Shown in pieces: positions 34,345 to 42,783 of a stretch of 64,000 nt of DNA. The stretch's first letter is position 1, and each line of letters begins with the position of its first letter. The notes beneath the pieces are model-generated. The model had not been told where the DNA came from. It did not search any database and worked only from the letters and a program-made list of their open reading frames with translations. The stretch is taken from positions 208,254 through 272,253 of the forward strand of contig NZ_JBQHUF010000002.1 of the NCBI RefSeq assembly GCF_052065355.1, given 5' to 3'. The DNA is from Flavonifractor sp052065355. Its GTDB lineage: Bacteria > Bacillota > Clostridia > Oscillospirales > Oscillospiraceae. Made by a program: the position numbers and the translations under genes.

Positions 34345-34704
34345 ATGATCAACAGACCCGATACCAACGCTCAGCGGCTTAAGCGCCACAAGAGAGTGCG
34401 CGGCAAGATTTCCGGCACGCCCGAGCGTCCCCGTCTGAACGTGTTCCGCAGCAACACCAACATCTATGCCCAGATCATCGACGATGTGACCGGCAAGACT
34501 CTGGTGTCTGCTTCTTCCCTGGAGAAGGGCTTTGAGGGCAAGGGCTCCGACTGCGAGGCCGCCAAGAAGGTTGGCCAGGCTGTCGCTGAGCGCGCCAAGG
34601 CCGCCGGCATCGAGACCGTCGTGTTTGACCGCGGCGGCTACGTGTACCACGGCCGCGTGCAGGCCCTGGCCGAGGGCGCCCGTGAGGGCGGCCTGCAGTT
34701 CTAA
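34345..34704 (+). CDS. rplR: 50S ribosomal protein L18
   Basis: The 119-aa L18 is a 5S rRNA-binding protein with RKVRGKISGTPERPRLNVFR-like sequence (RVRGKISGTPERPRLNVFRS) and VVFDRGGYVYHGRVQALAEG. GGAGG precedes the ATG. Confidence 0.99.
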   Translation: MINRPDTNAQRLKRHKRVRGKISGTPERPRLNVFRSNTNIYAQIIDDVTGKTLVSASSLEKGFEGKGSDCEAAKKVGQAVAERAKAAGIETVVFDRGGYVYHGRVQALAEGAREGGLQF

Positions 34705-34722
34705 GGGAGGAGGAAAAGATAA

Positions 34723-35223
34723 ATGGCTCGTTTTGAAAGAGAACCCAGCGAGTTTACCGAGAAGCTCGTTTCCCTCAACCGCGTGTCCAAGACCGTTAAG
34801 GGCGGCCGCGTCATGAAGTTCGCCGCTCTGATGGTGGTGGGCGACGAGAAGGGCCGTGTGGGTTTCGGCACCGGTAAGGCCGCCGAGGTCCCTGAGGCCA
34901 TCCGCAAGGGTATTGAGGATGCCAAGAAGAACCTGGTGACCATCACCACTTCCGGCACCACCATTCCCCATGAGGTCATCGGCGAGTTCGGCGCCGGCCG
35001 CGTGCTGCTGAAGCCCGCTGCCCCCGGTACCGGCATCATCGCCGGCGGCCCCGTCCGCGCTGTCATGGAGGCCGCTGGCATCCGTGATATCCGCGCCAAG
35101 TGCCTGCGCTCCAACAATCCGCAGAACGTGGTCTCCGCCACCTTCGAGGGCCTGAAGGCTCTCCGTGGTCCCGAGGAGGTCGCTCGCATCCGCGGCAAGA
35201 GCGTGGACGAGATCGTAGGTTAA
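34723..35223 (+). CDS. rpsE: 30S ribosomal protein S5
   Basis: The 166-aa S5 has the N-terminal dsRNA-binding-like domain (EKLVSLNRVSKTVKGGRVMK) with GDEKGRVGFGTGKAAEVPEA, and the C-terminal domain with GTGIIAGGPVRAVMEAAGI. It influences decoding accuracy. Confidence 0.99.
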   Translation: MARFEREPSEFTEKLVSLNRVSKTVKGGRVMKFAALMVVGDEKGRVGFGTGKAAEVPEAIRKGIEDAKKNLVTITTSGTTIPHEVIGEFGAGRVLLKPAAPGTGIIAGGPVRAVMEAAGIRDIRAKCLRSNNPQNVVSATFEGLKALRGPEEVARIRGKSVDEIVG

Positions 35224-35237
35224 GGAGGGCCGTGAAC

Positions 35238-35420
35238 ATGGCTAATCTGAACATCAAGCTGGTCAAGAGCCTGAACGGCCGCATCGCCAAGCATAAGGCC
35301 ACCGCCGAGGCTCTGGGGCTGCGCCACATTGGCGACACCACCGTACAGCCCGATAACGAGGCTACCCGCGGCAAGATTGCCCACATCGGCTATCTGCTGC
35401 AGGTGACCGAGGAACAGTAA
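35238..35420 (+). CDS. rpmD: 50S ribosomal protein L30
   Basis: The 60-aa L30 starts at ATG 35238 (AAGGAGG upstream) and shows LNIKLVKSLNGRIAKHKATA and LRHIGDTTVQPDNEATRGKI. A longer frame from 35100 overlaps rpsE and is not the real start. Confidence 0.98.
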   Translation: MANLNIKLVKSLNGRIAKHKATAEALGLRHIGDTTVQPDNEATRGKIAHIGYLLQVTEEQ

Positions 35421-35433
35421 GGAGGTGCGCGAA

Positions 35434-35874
35434 ATGAATCTGCATGATCTGTCTCCCGCTGCCGGCTCCAACCCCAAAGCTTACCGCAAGGGCCGCGGCA
35501 ACGGTTCCGGCAACGGCAAGACTGCCGGCCGCGGTCAGAAGGGCCAGTGGTCCCGTTCCGGCGGCGGCGTCCGCGTGGGATTTGAGGGCGGCCAGATGCC
35601 TCTGACCCGCCGCATCCCCAAGCGCGGCTTCAACAACATTTTTGCTAAGCCCCTGGAGGCCATCAACGTGTCCGCCCTGGAGAAGTTCGAGGACGGCGCT
35701 GTGGTCAACGTGTGCGACCTGCTGGAGAAGGGCATCCTCTCCAAGTGCGAGTACGGCTACAAGGTGCTGGGCAACGGCACCCTGACCAAGAAGCTGACGG
35801 TCCGTGCCTCCGCTTTCTCCGCCTCCGCCAAGGAGAAGATCGTGGCGGCCGGCGGAAAGTACGAGGTGGTATAA
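35434..35874 (+). CDS. rplO: 50S ribosomal protein L15
   Basis: The 146-aa L15 has the long basic Gly-rich N-terminal arm (RKGRGNGSGNGKTAGRGQKG) that threads through 23S rRNA, then GFEGGQMPLTRRIPKRGFNN. ATG 35434 has AAGGAGG 8 nt upstream; GTG 35425 overlaps that site. Confidence 0.98.
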   Translation: MNLHDLSPAAGSNPKAYRKGRGNGSGNGKTAGRGQKGQWSRSGGGVRVGFEGGQMPLTRRIPKRGFNNIFAKPLEAINVSALEKFEDGAVVNVCDLLEKGILSKCEYGYKVLGNGTLTKKLTVRASAFSASAKEKIVAAGGKYEVV

Positions 35875-37218
35875 GTGATCGAAACCATCCGTAACGCGTG
35901 GAAGATCGCCGAGCTGCGCAAGAAGATCCTCTTCACTGTGTTTGCTCTGCTGATCTTCCGGCTGGGCTCTGTGGTTCCCGTGCCGTTCATCGACAGCGAA
36001 CTGCTGGGCAACACCCTGAACAGCATGGGTGGTATCTTCACCCTGCTGGGCACCATGAACGGCACCGCCTTCTCCATGGCAGCCGTCTTCGCCCTGGGCG
36101 TACAGCCGTATATCAACAGCTCCATCATCATCCAGCTGCTCACCGTTGCCATCCCCGCTCTGGAGCGTCTCCAGCGGGACGGCGGCGAGGAGGGCCGGAA
36201 GAAGCTCGCGGCCATCACCCGTTACGTCACTGTGGCCATCGCCCTGCTCCAGGGCTTCGGCTACTACACCTTGATCCGCACCCAAAACGACGGTGCTCTG
36301 CTGGACACCGCCGGTCTGCCCGGCTGGTGGGCTGCCATCGTCATCATCCTGTGCTTCACCGCCGGTTCTGCCTTTGTTATGTGGCTGGGTGAGCAGATCA
36401 CCGAGTTCGGCATCGGCAACGGCATCTCCATCATCCTGTTTGCCGGTATCCTGTCTCGTGTGCCTTCCATGGTGTACACCATGTATCAGGGCATCAGCTA
36501 CAATCTGCAGGGTATCACCGAGGATGCTAACGGCAACAAGCTGTTCACCCTGCCCTGGTGGGGCGCCATCCTCATCATCATTGGCATGCTGGCCATCGTG
36601 GTGCTCATTGTGTTCATCCAGAACTCCGAGCGCCGCATCCCCGTGCAGTACGCCAAGCGCGTGGTGGGTCGGAAGATGTATGGCGGTCAGACCAGCCACA
36701 TCCCCCTGAAGGTGAACATGAGCGGCGTTATGCCCATCATCTTCGCCCAGGCGATCGCCTCTCTGCCCGCTACCATCGGCATGTTCTTTGGTAAGAGTGT
36801 CGAGAGCGAGGGCGCTTGGGGCGCTTTCCTCCGCGTGTTCAACACCACCAGCGTGGTGTATATCGTGATCTATTTCCTGCTCATCGTGGGCTTCAGCTAC
36901 TTCTACTCCAGCATGCAGTTCAACCCGGTGGAGGTGGCCAACAACCTGAAGAAGAACGGCGGCTTTATTCCCGGCTTCCGTCCCGGCAAGCCCACCGCCG
37001 ACTTCATCCACAAGGTACTGGGTAAGATCACCATGTTCGGCGCCCTGTACCTGGCTGTCATCGCCATCGCGCCCATCATCACCGGCGCGGTCATTGGTCA
37101 GCAGAGCCTGGCCATCGGCGGTACCTCTATCATCATCGTGGTAGGCGTGGCCCTGGAGACCACCAAGGCTTTGGAGGCTCAGATGCTCATGCGGCATTAT
37201 AAGGGCTTCCTCGAGTAA
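35875..37218 (+). CDS. secY: Preprotein translocase subunit SecY
   Basis: This 447-aa protein has ten membrane segments and forms the channel of the Sec translocon. Typical segments are GSVVPVPFIDSE, GVQPYINSSIIIQLL, EFGIGNGISIILFAGI, and RRIPVQYAKRVVGRKMYGG in the cytoplasmic loop that binds ribosome and SecA. The start is GTG 35875, directly after the rplO stop, with GAGGTGG 5 nt upstream. Confidence 0.98.
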   Translation: MIETIRNAWKIAELRKKILFTVFALLIFRLGSVVPVPFIDSELLGNTLNSMGGIFTLLGTMNGTAFSMAAVFALGVQPYINSSIIIQLLTVAIPALERLQRDGGEEGRKKLAAITRYVTVAIALLQGFGYYTLIRTQNDGALLDTAGLPGWWAAIVIILCFTAGSAFVMWLGEQITEFGIGNGISIILFAGILSRVPSMVYTMYQGISYNLQGITEDANGNKLFTLPWWGAILIIIGMLAIVVLIVFIQNSERRIPVQYAKRVVGRKMYGGQTSHIPLKVNMSGVMPIIFAQAIASLPATIGMFFGKSVESEGAWGAFLRVFNTTSVVYIVIYFLLIVGFSYFYSSMQFNPVEVANNLKKNGGFIPGFRPGKPTADFIHKVLGKITMFGALYLAVIAIAPIITGAVIGQQSLAIGGTSIIIVVGVALETTKALEAQMLMRHYKGFLE

Positions 37219-37232
37219 GAGGAGATTTTATC

Positions 37233-37865
37233 ATGAAGATCATCCTGTTAGGCGCCCCGGGCGCCGGTAAGGGGACCCAGGCGGATATCATCAGCGCTAA
37301 GCTGAACATCCCCACCATCTCTACCGGCAACATTCTCCGCGCGGCCGTGAAGGCGGGTACGCCCATCGGTCTGCAGGCAAAAAGCTATATGGACGCAGGC
37401 AAGCTGGTTCCCGACGAAGTCATCATCGGCATCATTGAGGAGCGGCTGGCCCAGGCCGACTGCGCCAACGGCTTCATTCTGGACGGGGTGCCCCGCACCA
37501 TCGCCCAGGCTGAGGCTCTGGAGCAGCACGGCATCCGTTTTGACGCGGTGCTCTCTCTGGAGATCGCCGACAGCGTCATCGAAGAGCGGATGACCGGACG
37601 CCGGACCTGCCACACCTGCGGCGCCACCTATCATGTCAAGGCGGCTCCTCCCCAGAAGGAAGGGGTCTGCGACAAGTGCGGCGGCGAGCTGGAGCAGCGC
37701 AAGGATGACCAGCCGGAGACTGTACGCCACCGGCTGGAGGTCTACCACAATGAGACCGAGCCTCTGAAGGACTTCTATCAGGCCCACGGGGTGCTGATGA
37801 TCGTTCCCGATATGGGCGGCATTGAGGAGACCAACGATAAGATCATGGAACTTTTGGGGAAGTGA
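37233..37865 (+). CDS. adk: Adenylate kinase, zinc-lid type
   Basis: This 210-aa kinase equilibrates AMP, ADP and ATP. It has the P-loop LGAPGAGKGTQ, the AMP site ISTGNILRAAVKAGT, and FILDGVPRTIAQAEAL. The lid carries four Cys (CHTCGATYH and CDKCGG), so it should bind structural zinc. The position after secY is standard. It ends in GTGA overlapping the map leader. Confidence 0.98.
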   Translation: MKIILLGAPGAGKGTQADIISAKLNIPTISTGNILRAAVKAGTPIGLQAKSYMDAGKLVPDEVIIGIIEERLAQADCANGFILDGVPRTIAQAEALEQHGIRFDAVLSLEIADSVIEERMTGRRTCHTCGATYHVKAAPPQKEGVCDKCGGELEQRKDDQPETVRHRLEVYHNETEPLKDFYQAHGVLMIVPDMGGIEETNDKIMELLGK

Positions 37866-37870
37866 CTGAG

Positions 37871-38629
37871 ATGGATATGATCTCGCTCAAATCCCCTCGG
37901 GAGATCGACTGTATGCGCCGGGCCGGGCGGCTGACCGCCCAGGCCCGAGCGCTGGCCGGCTCCATGGTGCGGCCCGGTATCACTACTCATGAGATTGACA
38001 CTGCGGTGCGCAAATTCATCGAAAGCCACGGCGCAAAGCCCTCTTTTCTGGGGTACGGCGGTTTTTCCGGCTCGGCCTGCATCTCCGTTAACGAGCAGGT
38101 GATCCACGGCATCCCCGGTCCCAGGAAGCTGAAGGAGGGCGACATCGTCAGCATTGACGTGGGCGCTTACCTGGACGGCTTCCATGGCGACTGCGCTGCC
38201 ACCTTCCCCTGCGGGGAGGTCAGCGAGGAGGCCATGCGGCTGATCCGGGTCACCCAGCAGAGCTTCTGGGAGGGCATCAAATTTGCCCGTCCCGGTCAGC
38301 GGGTCTACGACATTTCCCACGCAGTCCAGCAGTATGTAGAGGGCAACGGCTTCTCCGTAGTGCGGGACTTTGTGGGTCACGGCGTGGGCGCCAAGCTCCA
38401 TGAGGCACCTGAGGTGCCCAATTTCGGCCCCGCGGGCCATGGCGCCCGGCTGCAGCCGGGTATGACCATTGCGGTGGAGCCCATGGTATGCGCAGGCGAC
38501 TGGCGGGTGAAGGTATTGAAGGACGGCTGGACTACGGTGTCCGCCGACGGCAGCCTGACCGCCCACTATGAAAACACCATTCTCATCACCGACGGGGAGC
38601 CAGAAGTGCTTACCGTAGCGGAGGACTGA
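37871..38629 (+). CDS. map: Methionine aminopeptidase, type I
   Basis: This 252-aa metalloprotease removes N-terminal Met. Metal ligands are visible in SIDVGAYLDGFHGDCA, FVGHGVGAKLHEAPEVPNFG and TIAVEPMVCAG, and near YENTILIT. ATG 37871 has GGGGAAG 9 nt upstream; GTG 37862 in the adk stop is an alternative start. Confidence 0.97.
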   Translation: MDMISLKSPREIDCMRRAGRLTAQARALAGSMVRPGITTHEIDTAVRKFIESHGAKPSFLGYGGFSGSACISVNEQVIHGIPGPRKLKEGDIVSIDVGAYLDGFHGDCAATFPCGEVSEEAMRLIRVTQQSFWEGIKFARPGQRVYDISHAVQQYVEGNGFSVVRDFVGHGVGAKLHEAPEVPNFGPAGHGARLQPGMTIAVEPMVCAGDWRVKVLKDGWTTVSADGSLTAHYENTILITDGEPEVLTVAED

Positions 38630-38631
38630 GA

Positions 38632-38910
38632 ATGGAGCTGGAACGACCGGAGATCGTCCGCTCCCTGGCGGGACACGACAGGGGCGGGTTGTTCTGCGTA
38701 CTGGGAGCCGACGGCCCCTATCTGCTGCTGTGTGACGGCAAGCGGAGAAGGGTGGAGGCGCCCAAGCGGAAGAAGGCCGTCCACACGGCCCCTGCCGGGG
38801 ACTTTCAGCATCCCGTACTGGAGAAGCTCCGTGCGGGGATCCCCACCAGCAACCGCGAGGTACGGAGGGCGCTGGCCGCTTTCCGAGCTGAGGAATCAAG
38901 GAGGGTATGA
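38632..38910 (+). CDS. KOW domain-containing RNA-binding protein (L14e/L27e-like)
   Basis: This 92-aa basic protein begins LERPEIVRSLAGHDRGGLFC with a KOW-like strand pattern, followed by CDGKRRRVEAPKRKKAVHTA. Proteins of this type often occur between map and infA in Clostridia and are annotated as ribosomal-protein-L14E-like; their role is not established. GGAGG lies 6 nt before ATG 38632. The stop overlaps the start region of infA by a few bases. Confidence 0.8.
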   Translation: MELERPEIVRSLAGHDRGGLFCVLGADGPYLLLCDGKRRRVEAPKRKKAVHTAPAGDFQHPVLEKLRAGIPTSNREVRRALAAFRAEESRRV

Positions 38911-38914
38911 CGCT

Positions 38915-39133
38915 TTGGCGAAGGACGATATGATCGAAGTGGAGGGCATCGTGACCGAGTCCCTTCCCAATACCACTTTCAAAGTGGACATCGGAAACGG
39001 CCATATCATTCTGGCTCACATCTCCGGCAAGCTGCGGATGAACTTCATCCGCATCCTGCCCGGCGACAAGGTGACAGTCCAGATGTCCCCCTACGACGTG
39101 ACAAGAGGCCGGATCACCTGGAGAAGCAAGTGA
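38915..39133 (+). CDS. infA: Translation initiation factor IF-1 (TTG start)
   Basis: This 72-aa OB-fold protein has the exact length of IF-1 when TTG 38915 is used, with AAGGAGG 9 nt upstream. Sequence AKDDMIEVEGIVTESLPNTT and AHISGKLRMNFIRILPGDKV is typical. IF-1 occupies the 30S A site during initiation. No ATG in frame would give a full protein except far upstream in the previous gene. Confidence 0.96.
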   Translation: MAKDDMIEVEGIVTESLPNTTFKVDIGNGHIILAHISGKLRMNFIRILPGDKVTVQMSPYDVTRGRITWRSK

Positions 39134-39233
39134 GGCCCGGGCCTCTGAACAGGAACCAACAACGACCGGTGCGGGACAGCGGGGCCTTGCCTCCGCCGCG
39201 CCGGGGCCATAAAGGCATTCAAGGAGGTTTATC

Positions 39234-39347
39234 ATGAAAGTAAGACCGTCCGTGAAGCCCATGTGCGAAAAGTGCAAGATCATCAAGCGCAAGGGCAAGG
39301 TCATGGTAATTTGCGAAAACCCCAAGCATAAGCAGAGACAAGGTTAA
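39234..39347 (+). CDS. rpmJ: 50S ribosomal protein L36
   Basis: This 37-aa protein begins MKVRPSVKPMCEKCKIIKRK and ends PKHKQRQG. The Cys/His set (C-x2-C, later Cys and His) is the zinc-binding L36 form. AAGGAGG precedes ATG 39234. The 100-nt spacer from infA holds no other gene. Confidence 0.98.
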   Translation: MKVRPSVKPMCEKCKIIKRKGKVMVICENPKHKQRQG

Positions 39348-39366
39348 CAGGAGGTGCTGAAACAGT

Positions 39367-39735
39367 ATGGCACGTATTGCTGGCATTGATTTGCCTAAGG
39401 ATAAGCGGGTCGAGATCGGCCTGACCTATATTTACGGCATCGGGCGCACCAGCGCCAATAAGATCCTGGCTGAGGCCGGTATCAACCCCGACACCCGCGT
39501 GAAGGATCTGACCGAGGCCGATGAGGCCAAGCTGCGCGAGATCATCAGCCACAGCTACACTGTGGAAGGCGACCTCCGCCGCGACGTTGCGATGGACATC
39601 AAGCGTCTGACCGAGATCGGCTGCTACCGCGGCCTGCGTCACCGCAAGGGCCTGCCCGTCCGTGGCCAGCGGTCCAAGACCAATGCGCGTACCCGCAAGG
39701 GTCCCAAGCGCACCGTCGCTAACAAGAAGAAGTAA
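39367..39735 (+). CDS. rpsM: 30S ribosomal protein S13
   Basis: The 122-aa S13 shows MARIAGIDLPKDKRVEIGLT, YIYGIGRTSANKIL, the helix-two-turn-helix region and RGLRHRKGLPVRGQRSKTNA. It lies in the 30S head. Confidence 0.99.
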   Translation: MARIAGIDLPKDKRVEIGLTYIYGIGRTSANKILAEAGINPDTRVKDLTEADEAKLREIISHSYTVEGDLRRDVAMDIKRLTEIGCYRGLRHRKGLPVRGQRSKTNARTRKGPKRTVANKKK

Positions 39736-39750
39736 GGGAGGGAGAAACAC

Positions 39751-40152
39751 ATGGCTACCGCTACCAAGGGTAAGAAGGTTATCCGTAAGCGCCGTGAGCG
39801 CAAGAATGTTGAGAAGGGCCAGGTGCATATCCGTTCCTCCTTCAACAACACCATGGTCACCGTGACCGATATGGGCGGCAACGCCCTGTCCTGGGCTTCC
39901 TCCGGCGGCCTGGGCTTCCGCGGCTCCCGTAAGTCCACCCCCTTCGCCGCTCAGACTGCTGCTGAGACTGCCGCCAAGGCTGCCATGGAGCACGGCCTGA
40001 AGACCGTGGAGGTGTACGTGAAGGGCCCCGGCGCCGGCCGTGAGGCCGCTATCCGCGCCCTGCAGGCCGTGGGCCTGGAGGTCACCCTGATTAAGGACGT
40101 GACCCCCATCCCCCACAACGGCTGCCGTCCGCCGAAGCGCCGCCGCGTGTAA
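39751..40152 (+). CDS. rpsK: 30S ribosomal protein S11
   Basis: The 133-aa S11 shows GQVHIRSSFNNTMVTVTDMG, GFRGSRKSTPFAAQ and DVTPIPHNGCRPPKRRRV. It lies on the 30S platform near the E-site mRNA. Confidence 0.99.
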   Translation: MATATKGKKVIRKRRERKNVEKGQVHIRSSFNNTMVTVTDMGGNALSWASSGGLGFRGSRKSTPFAAQTAAETAAKAAMEHGLKTVEVYVKGPGAGREAAIRALQAVGLEVTLIKDVTPIPHNGCRPPKRRRV

Positions 40153-40170
40153 GAGAAGGAGGAAGAACAA

Positions 40171-40782
40171 ATGGCAAAGAATATGCAGCCTATTGTCAAG
40201 CGCTGCCGCGCGCTGGGCATTTCTCCTGCCGCCATGGGCTATGCTGGCAAGAGCAAGCAGGAGTCCAACCGCAATCCCGGCGGCCAGATGAGAAAGAAGA
40301 AGAGTGAGTACGCCCTGCAGCTGACCGAGAAGCAGAAGGTCAAGTTTGTCTACGGCGTCATGGAGAAGCAGTTCCGGATGTACTACGAGAAGGCCACCCG
40401 GATGCCCGGCAAGACCGGTGACAACCTGCTGAGCCTGGTGGAGCGCCGCCTGGACAACGTGGTGTATCGTCTGGGCTTCGCCGCTACCCGTCGTGAGGCC
40501 CGCCAGCTGGTGAGCCACGGCCACTTCACCGTGAACGGCCAGCGGGTGGACATCCCCTCCTTCCTGGTGAAGGCGGGCGACGTCATCGAGGTCCGTGAGG
40601 CCAGCCGCTCCTCCGTCAAGTTCAAGAAGCTGGTTGGCGAGGACGCTCCCACCGTGCTGCTGCCCCAGTGGCTGGAGCGGGAGAAGAACTCCCTGAAGGG
40701 CACCGTGACCAAGCTGCCCGTCCGCGAGGACGTGGATCTGCCTGTCGAGGAGCACCTGATCGTCGAGCTGTACTCCAAGTAA
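40171..40782 (+). CDS. rpsD: 30S ribosomal protein S4 (zinc-free form)
   Basis: The 203-aa S4 has the S4 RNA-binding fold (LDNVVYRLGFAATRREARQL, VSHGHFTVNGQRVDIPSF). Only one Cys (KRCRALG) remains in the N-terminus where zinc forms have four, so this is the C-minus type. S4 is an assembly initiator and often represses its own operon. Confidence 0.98.
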   Translation: MAKNMQPIVKRCRALGISPAAMGYAGKSKQESNRNPGGQMRKKKSEYALQLTEKQKVKFVYGVMEKQFRMYYEKATRMPGKTGDNLLSLVERRLDNVVYRLGFAATRREARQLVSHGHFTVNGQRVDIPSFLVKAGDVIEVREASRSSVKFKKLVGEDAPTVLLPQWLEREKNSLKGTVTKLPVREDVDLPVEEHLIVELYSK

Positions 40783-40819
40783 GTAAGATTGTACCCTCGA
40801 TTATTGGTGAGCTGTATAT

Positions 40820-40843
40820 GGCTGCGGGCCTTTGCCCGCAGCC
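40820..40843 (+). repeat. Perfect hairpin in the rpsD-rpoA spacer
   Basis: A 10-bp stem GGCTGCGGGC / GCCCGCAGCC with a CTTT loop, directly before the rpoA ribosome site. No T tract follows, so it is more likely a processing or translation-control hairpin than a terminator. Confidence 0.6.
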
Positions 40844-40862
40844 GCGAAAAGGAGGGTAACAC

Positions 40863-41810
40863 ATGGTAGAAATCGAGAAGCCCCGCATCGAATGTGTGGA
40901 GAACCCCGGCGACGGTTCTTACGGCAAATACGTGGTTGAGCCCCTGGAGCGCGGCTACGGCACCACTCTGGGCAACTCTCTGCGTCGCATCCTGCTCTCG
41001 TCCCTGCCCGGCACGGCGGTTACCTCCATCAAAATCGCCGGCGTGCAGCATGAGTTCTCCACCATCCCCGGTGTGAAGGAAGACGTGACGGAGATCGTCC
41101 TGAACGTCAAGAGCATCATTGCCAAGCTTCACTCCGAGGGCGTCAAGACGGTCTATATCGAGGCCAACGGCGAGTGCGAGGTGACAGCCGGCGACATCAA
41201 GGCCGACGGCGAGGTGGAGGTCCTGAATCCCGACCTGCACATCGCCACCCTGGGTCCCGACGCCAGCCTGAATATGGAGCTGACTCTGTCCCACGGCCGC
41301 GGCTACGTCCCCGCCGACCGGAACAAGCCGGCTCAGACCATCATCGGGCTGATCCCGGTAGATTCCATCTATACGCCGGTGCGTAAGGTCAATTACACGG
41401 TTGAGCCCACCCGCGTGGGTGATCAGACCGACTTTGACAAGCTGACCCTGGAGGTGTGGACCAACGGTACCATCACCGCCCGGGACGCCGTCAGCCTGGG
41501 TGCCCGCATCCTGTGCGACCACTTCGTCCTCTTCACCGATCTCTCTGAGACCATGGGCTCCAAGTCCACGGTGGTGGAGAAGGCGGAGGCCCAGCGGGAT
41601 AAGGTGCTGGAGCTGACCATCGAGGAGCTGGACCTGTCGGTCCGTTCCTTCAACTGCCTCAAGCGTGCCAACATCAACACGGTGGAGGATCTGATCTCCA
41701 AGACCGAGGACGAGATGATGAAGGTGCGCAACCTGGGCCGCAAGTCCCTGGAAGAGGTCATCAACAAGCTGGCCATGATGGGCCTGCACCTGGCCGACGA
41801 GGAAAACTGA
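40863..41810 (+). CDS. rpoA: DNA-directed RNA polymerase subunit alpha
   Basis: The 315-aa alpha subunit has an N-terminal dimerisation domain (FVEPLERGYGTTLGNSLRRI-like: VEPLERGYGTTLGNSLRRIL), and a C-terminal domain with LSVRSFNCLKRANINTVEDL and VRNLGRKSLEEV that contacts UP elements and activators. Confidence 0.99.
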   Translation: MVEIEKPRIECVENPGDGSYGKYVVEPLERGYGTTLGNSLRRILLSSLPGTAVTSIKIAGVQHEFSTIPGVKEDVTEIVLNVKSIIAKLHSEGVKTVYIEANGECEVTAGDIKADGEVEVLNPDLHIATLGPDASLNMELTLSHGRGYVPADRNKPAQTIIGLIPVDSIYTPVRKVNYTVEPTRVGDQTDFDKLTLEVWTNGTITARDAVSLGARILCDHFVLFTDLSETMGSKSTVVEKAEAQRDKVLELTIEELDLSVRSFNCLKRANINTVEDLISKTEDEMMKVRNLGRKSLEEVINKLAMMGLHLADEEN

Positions 41811-41819
41811 GGTCAGAGA

Positions 41820-41910
41820 GGAAACGGGCGGTCCGGGGGCACGTAACGTCCCCTCCCGGACCCGCCGGCCATGAGGTGCCTGTTTCCGGGGAGCATAGTA
41901 CTCCCTCCGG
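41820..41910 (+). promoter_or_regulatory. Nested hairpins between rpoA and rplQ
   Basis: The 132-nt spacer folds by eye into an outer GGAAAC/GTTTCC pair (41820-41825 with 41882-41887), an inner long GC stem (about 41826-41837 with 41855-41866) and a second hairpin CCGGGGAG (41886-41893) with CTCCC-CCGG (41901-41910). It could regulate L17 or be an RNase processing site. Confidence 0.5.
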
Positions 41911-41942
41911 ACGAATCTTGATTGCCATAGGAGTTGGAAATT

Positions 41943-42284
41943 ATGTCTCATTATCGTAAACTGGGCAAGCCCACCGATCAGCGTATCGCTATGCTGCGTG
42001 CCATGACCACCTACCTGCTGGAGAACGGCCAGATCAAGACCACCGTTTCCCGCGCCAAGGAAGTGGCTCCCGTGGCTGAAAAGATGATTACCCTGGCCAA
42101 GAACCCCAGCCTGGCCAACTACCGTAAGGCTCTGTCCTACCTGACCAAGGAGGACGTGGCCAAGAAGCTGTTCGACGAGATCGGCCCCAAGTACGCCACC
42201 CGCAACGGCGGCTACACCCGGGTCGTGAAGATCGGCCCCCGTCGCGGCGACGCCGCCGAGATGGCCATCGTCCAGCTGGTGTAA
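41943..42284 (+). CDS. rplQ: 50S ribosomal protein L17
   Basis: The 113-aa L17 shows HYRKLGKPTDQRIAMLRAMT and NGGYTRVVKIGPRRGDAAEM. ATG 41943 has AGGAG 9 nt upstream. It is the last gene of the supercluster. Confidence 0.99.
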   Translation: MSHYRKLGKPTDQRIAMLRAMTTYLLENGQIKTTVSRAKEVAPVAEKMITLAKNPSLANYRKALSYLTKEDVAKKLFDEIGPKYATRNGGYTRVVKIGPRRGDAAEMAIVQLV

Positions 42285-42287
42285 TCA

Positions 42288-42323
42288 TAAAAAAGGATGT
42301 GCACATGTGCACATCCTTTTTTT
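42288..42323 (+). terminator. Terminator of the ribosomal supercluster
   Basis: A nearly perfect palindrome with arms AAAAAAGGATGTGCA and TGCACATCCTTTTTT around CATG (42289-42322). The T tract is strong on both strands. Confidence 0.95.
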
Positions 42324-42340
42324 ATGCCTTTTGGCCCAGC

Positions 42341-42369
42341 TTGACAGGAGAGACCGGGCATTTTATAAT
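42341..42369 (+). promoter_or_regulatory. Consensus promoter of the DUF2752 gene
   Basis: TTGACA (42341-42346), exactly 17 nt, TATAAT (42364-42369). Both hexamers match the sigma-A consensus fully. Confidence 0.92.
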
Positions 42370-42405
42370 GCAGACAACGGATCCGATGGGAAGGGAGGGG
42401 CGAAT

Positions 42406-42750
42406 ATGAGCCGGAAGGCGGGTAAGCTGGATGGCCGTTTGCTCCTGCTGCTGGTGTGCCTGGCCTACGGGGCCATGCTCCTGGCAGATGTGCCCTGCCT
42501 GTTCAATGCGTGGCTGGGCGTACCCTGTCCCGGCTGCGGCATGCGCCGTGCGCTGGCGGCCGCGGTGTCCCTGCGCTTTGGCGAGGCATTCCAGCTGCAC
42601 CCTATGTTCTGGTCCCTGCCGGTACTGGCCCTGTCCATCTGGAAAAACGGACGGCTGACAGGTAAGCGGACGGTGAATATTGCACTCCACGCAGCCCTGG
42701 CGCTGGGGTTTCTGGCCCACTATGGGGCTGTGCTGCTGTGTGTTCTGTAA
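42406..42750 (+). CDS. DUF2752 family membrane protein
   Basis: This 114-aa protein has three hydrophobic segments and the DUF2752 motif GVPCPGCGMRRA between the first and second. The conserved Cys pair suggests metal binding or a redox role, but the function is unknown. ATG 42406 has GGGAGGGG 6 nt upstream; an in-frame ATG at 42307 lies before the promoter. The TM2 gene follows and may be co-transcribed. Confidence 0.85.
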   Translation: MSRKAGKLDGRLLLLLVCLAYGAMLLADVPCLFNAWLGVPCPGCGMRRALAAAVSLRFGEAFQLHPMFWSLPVLALSIWKNGRLTGKRTVNIALHAALALGFLAHYGAVLLCVL

Positions 42751-42783
42751 GGAACGGATTGAAAAGAGAGAGGAATGATCGCT

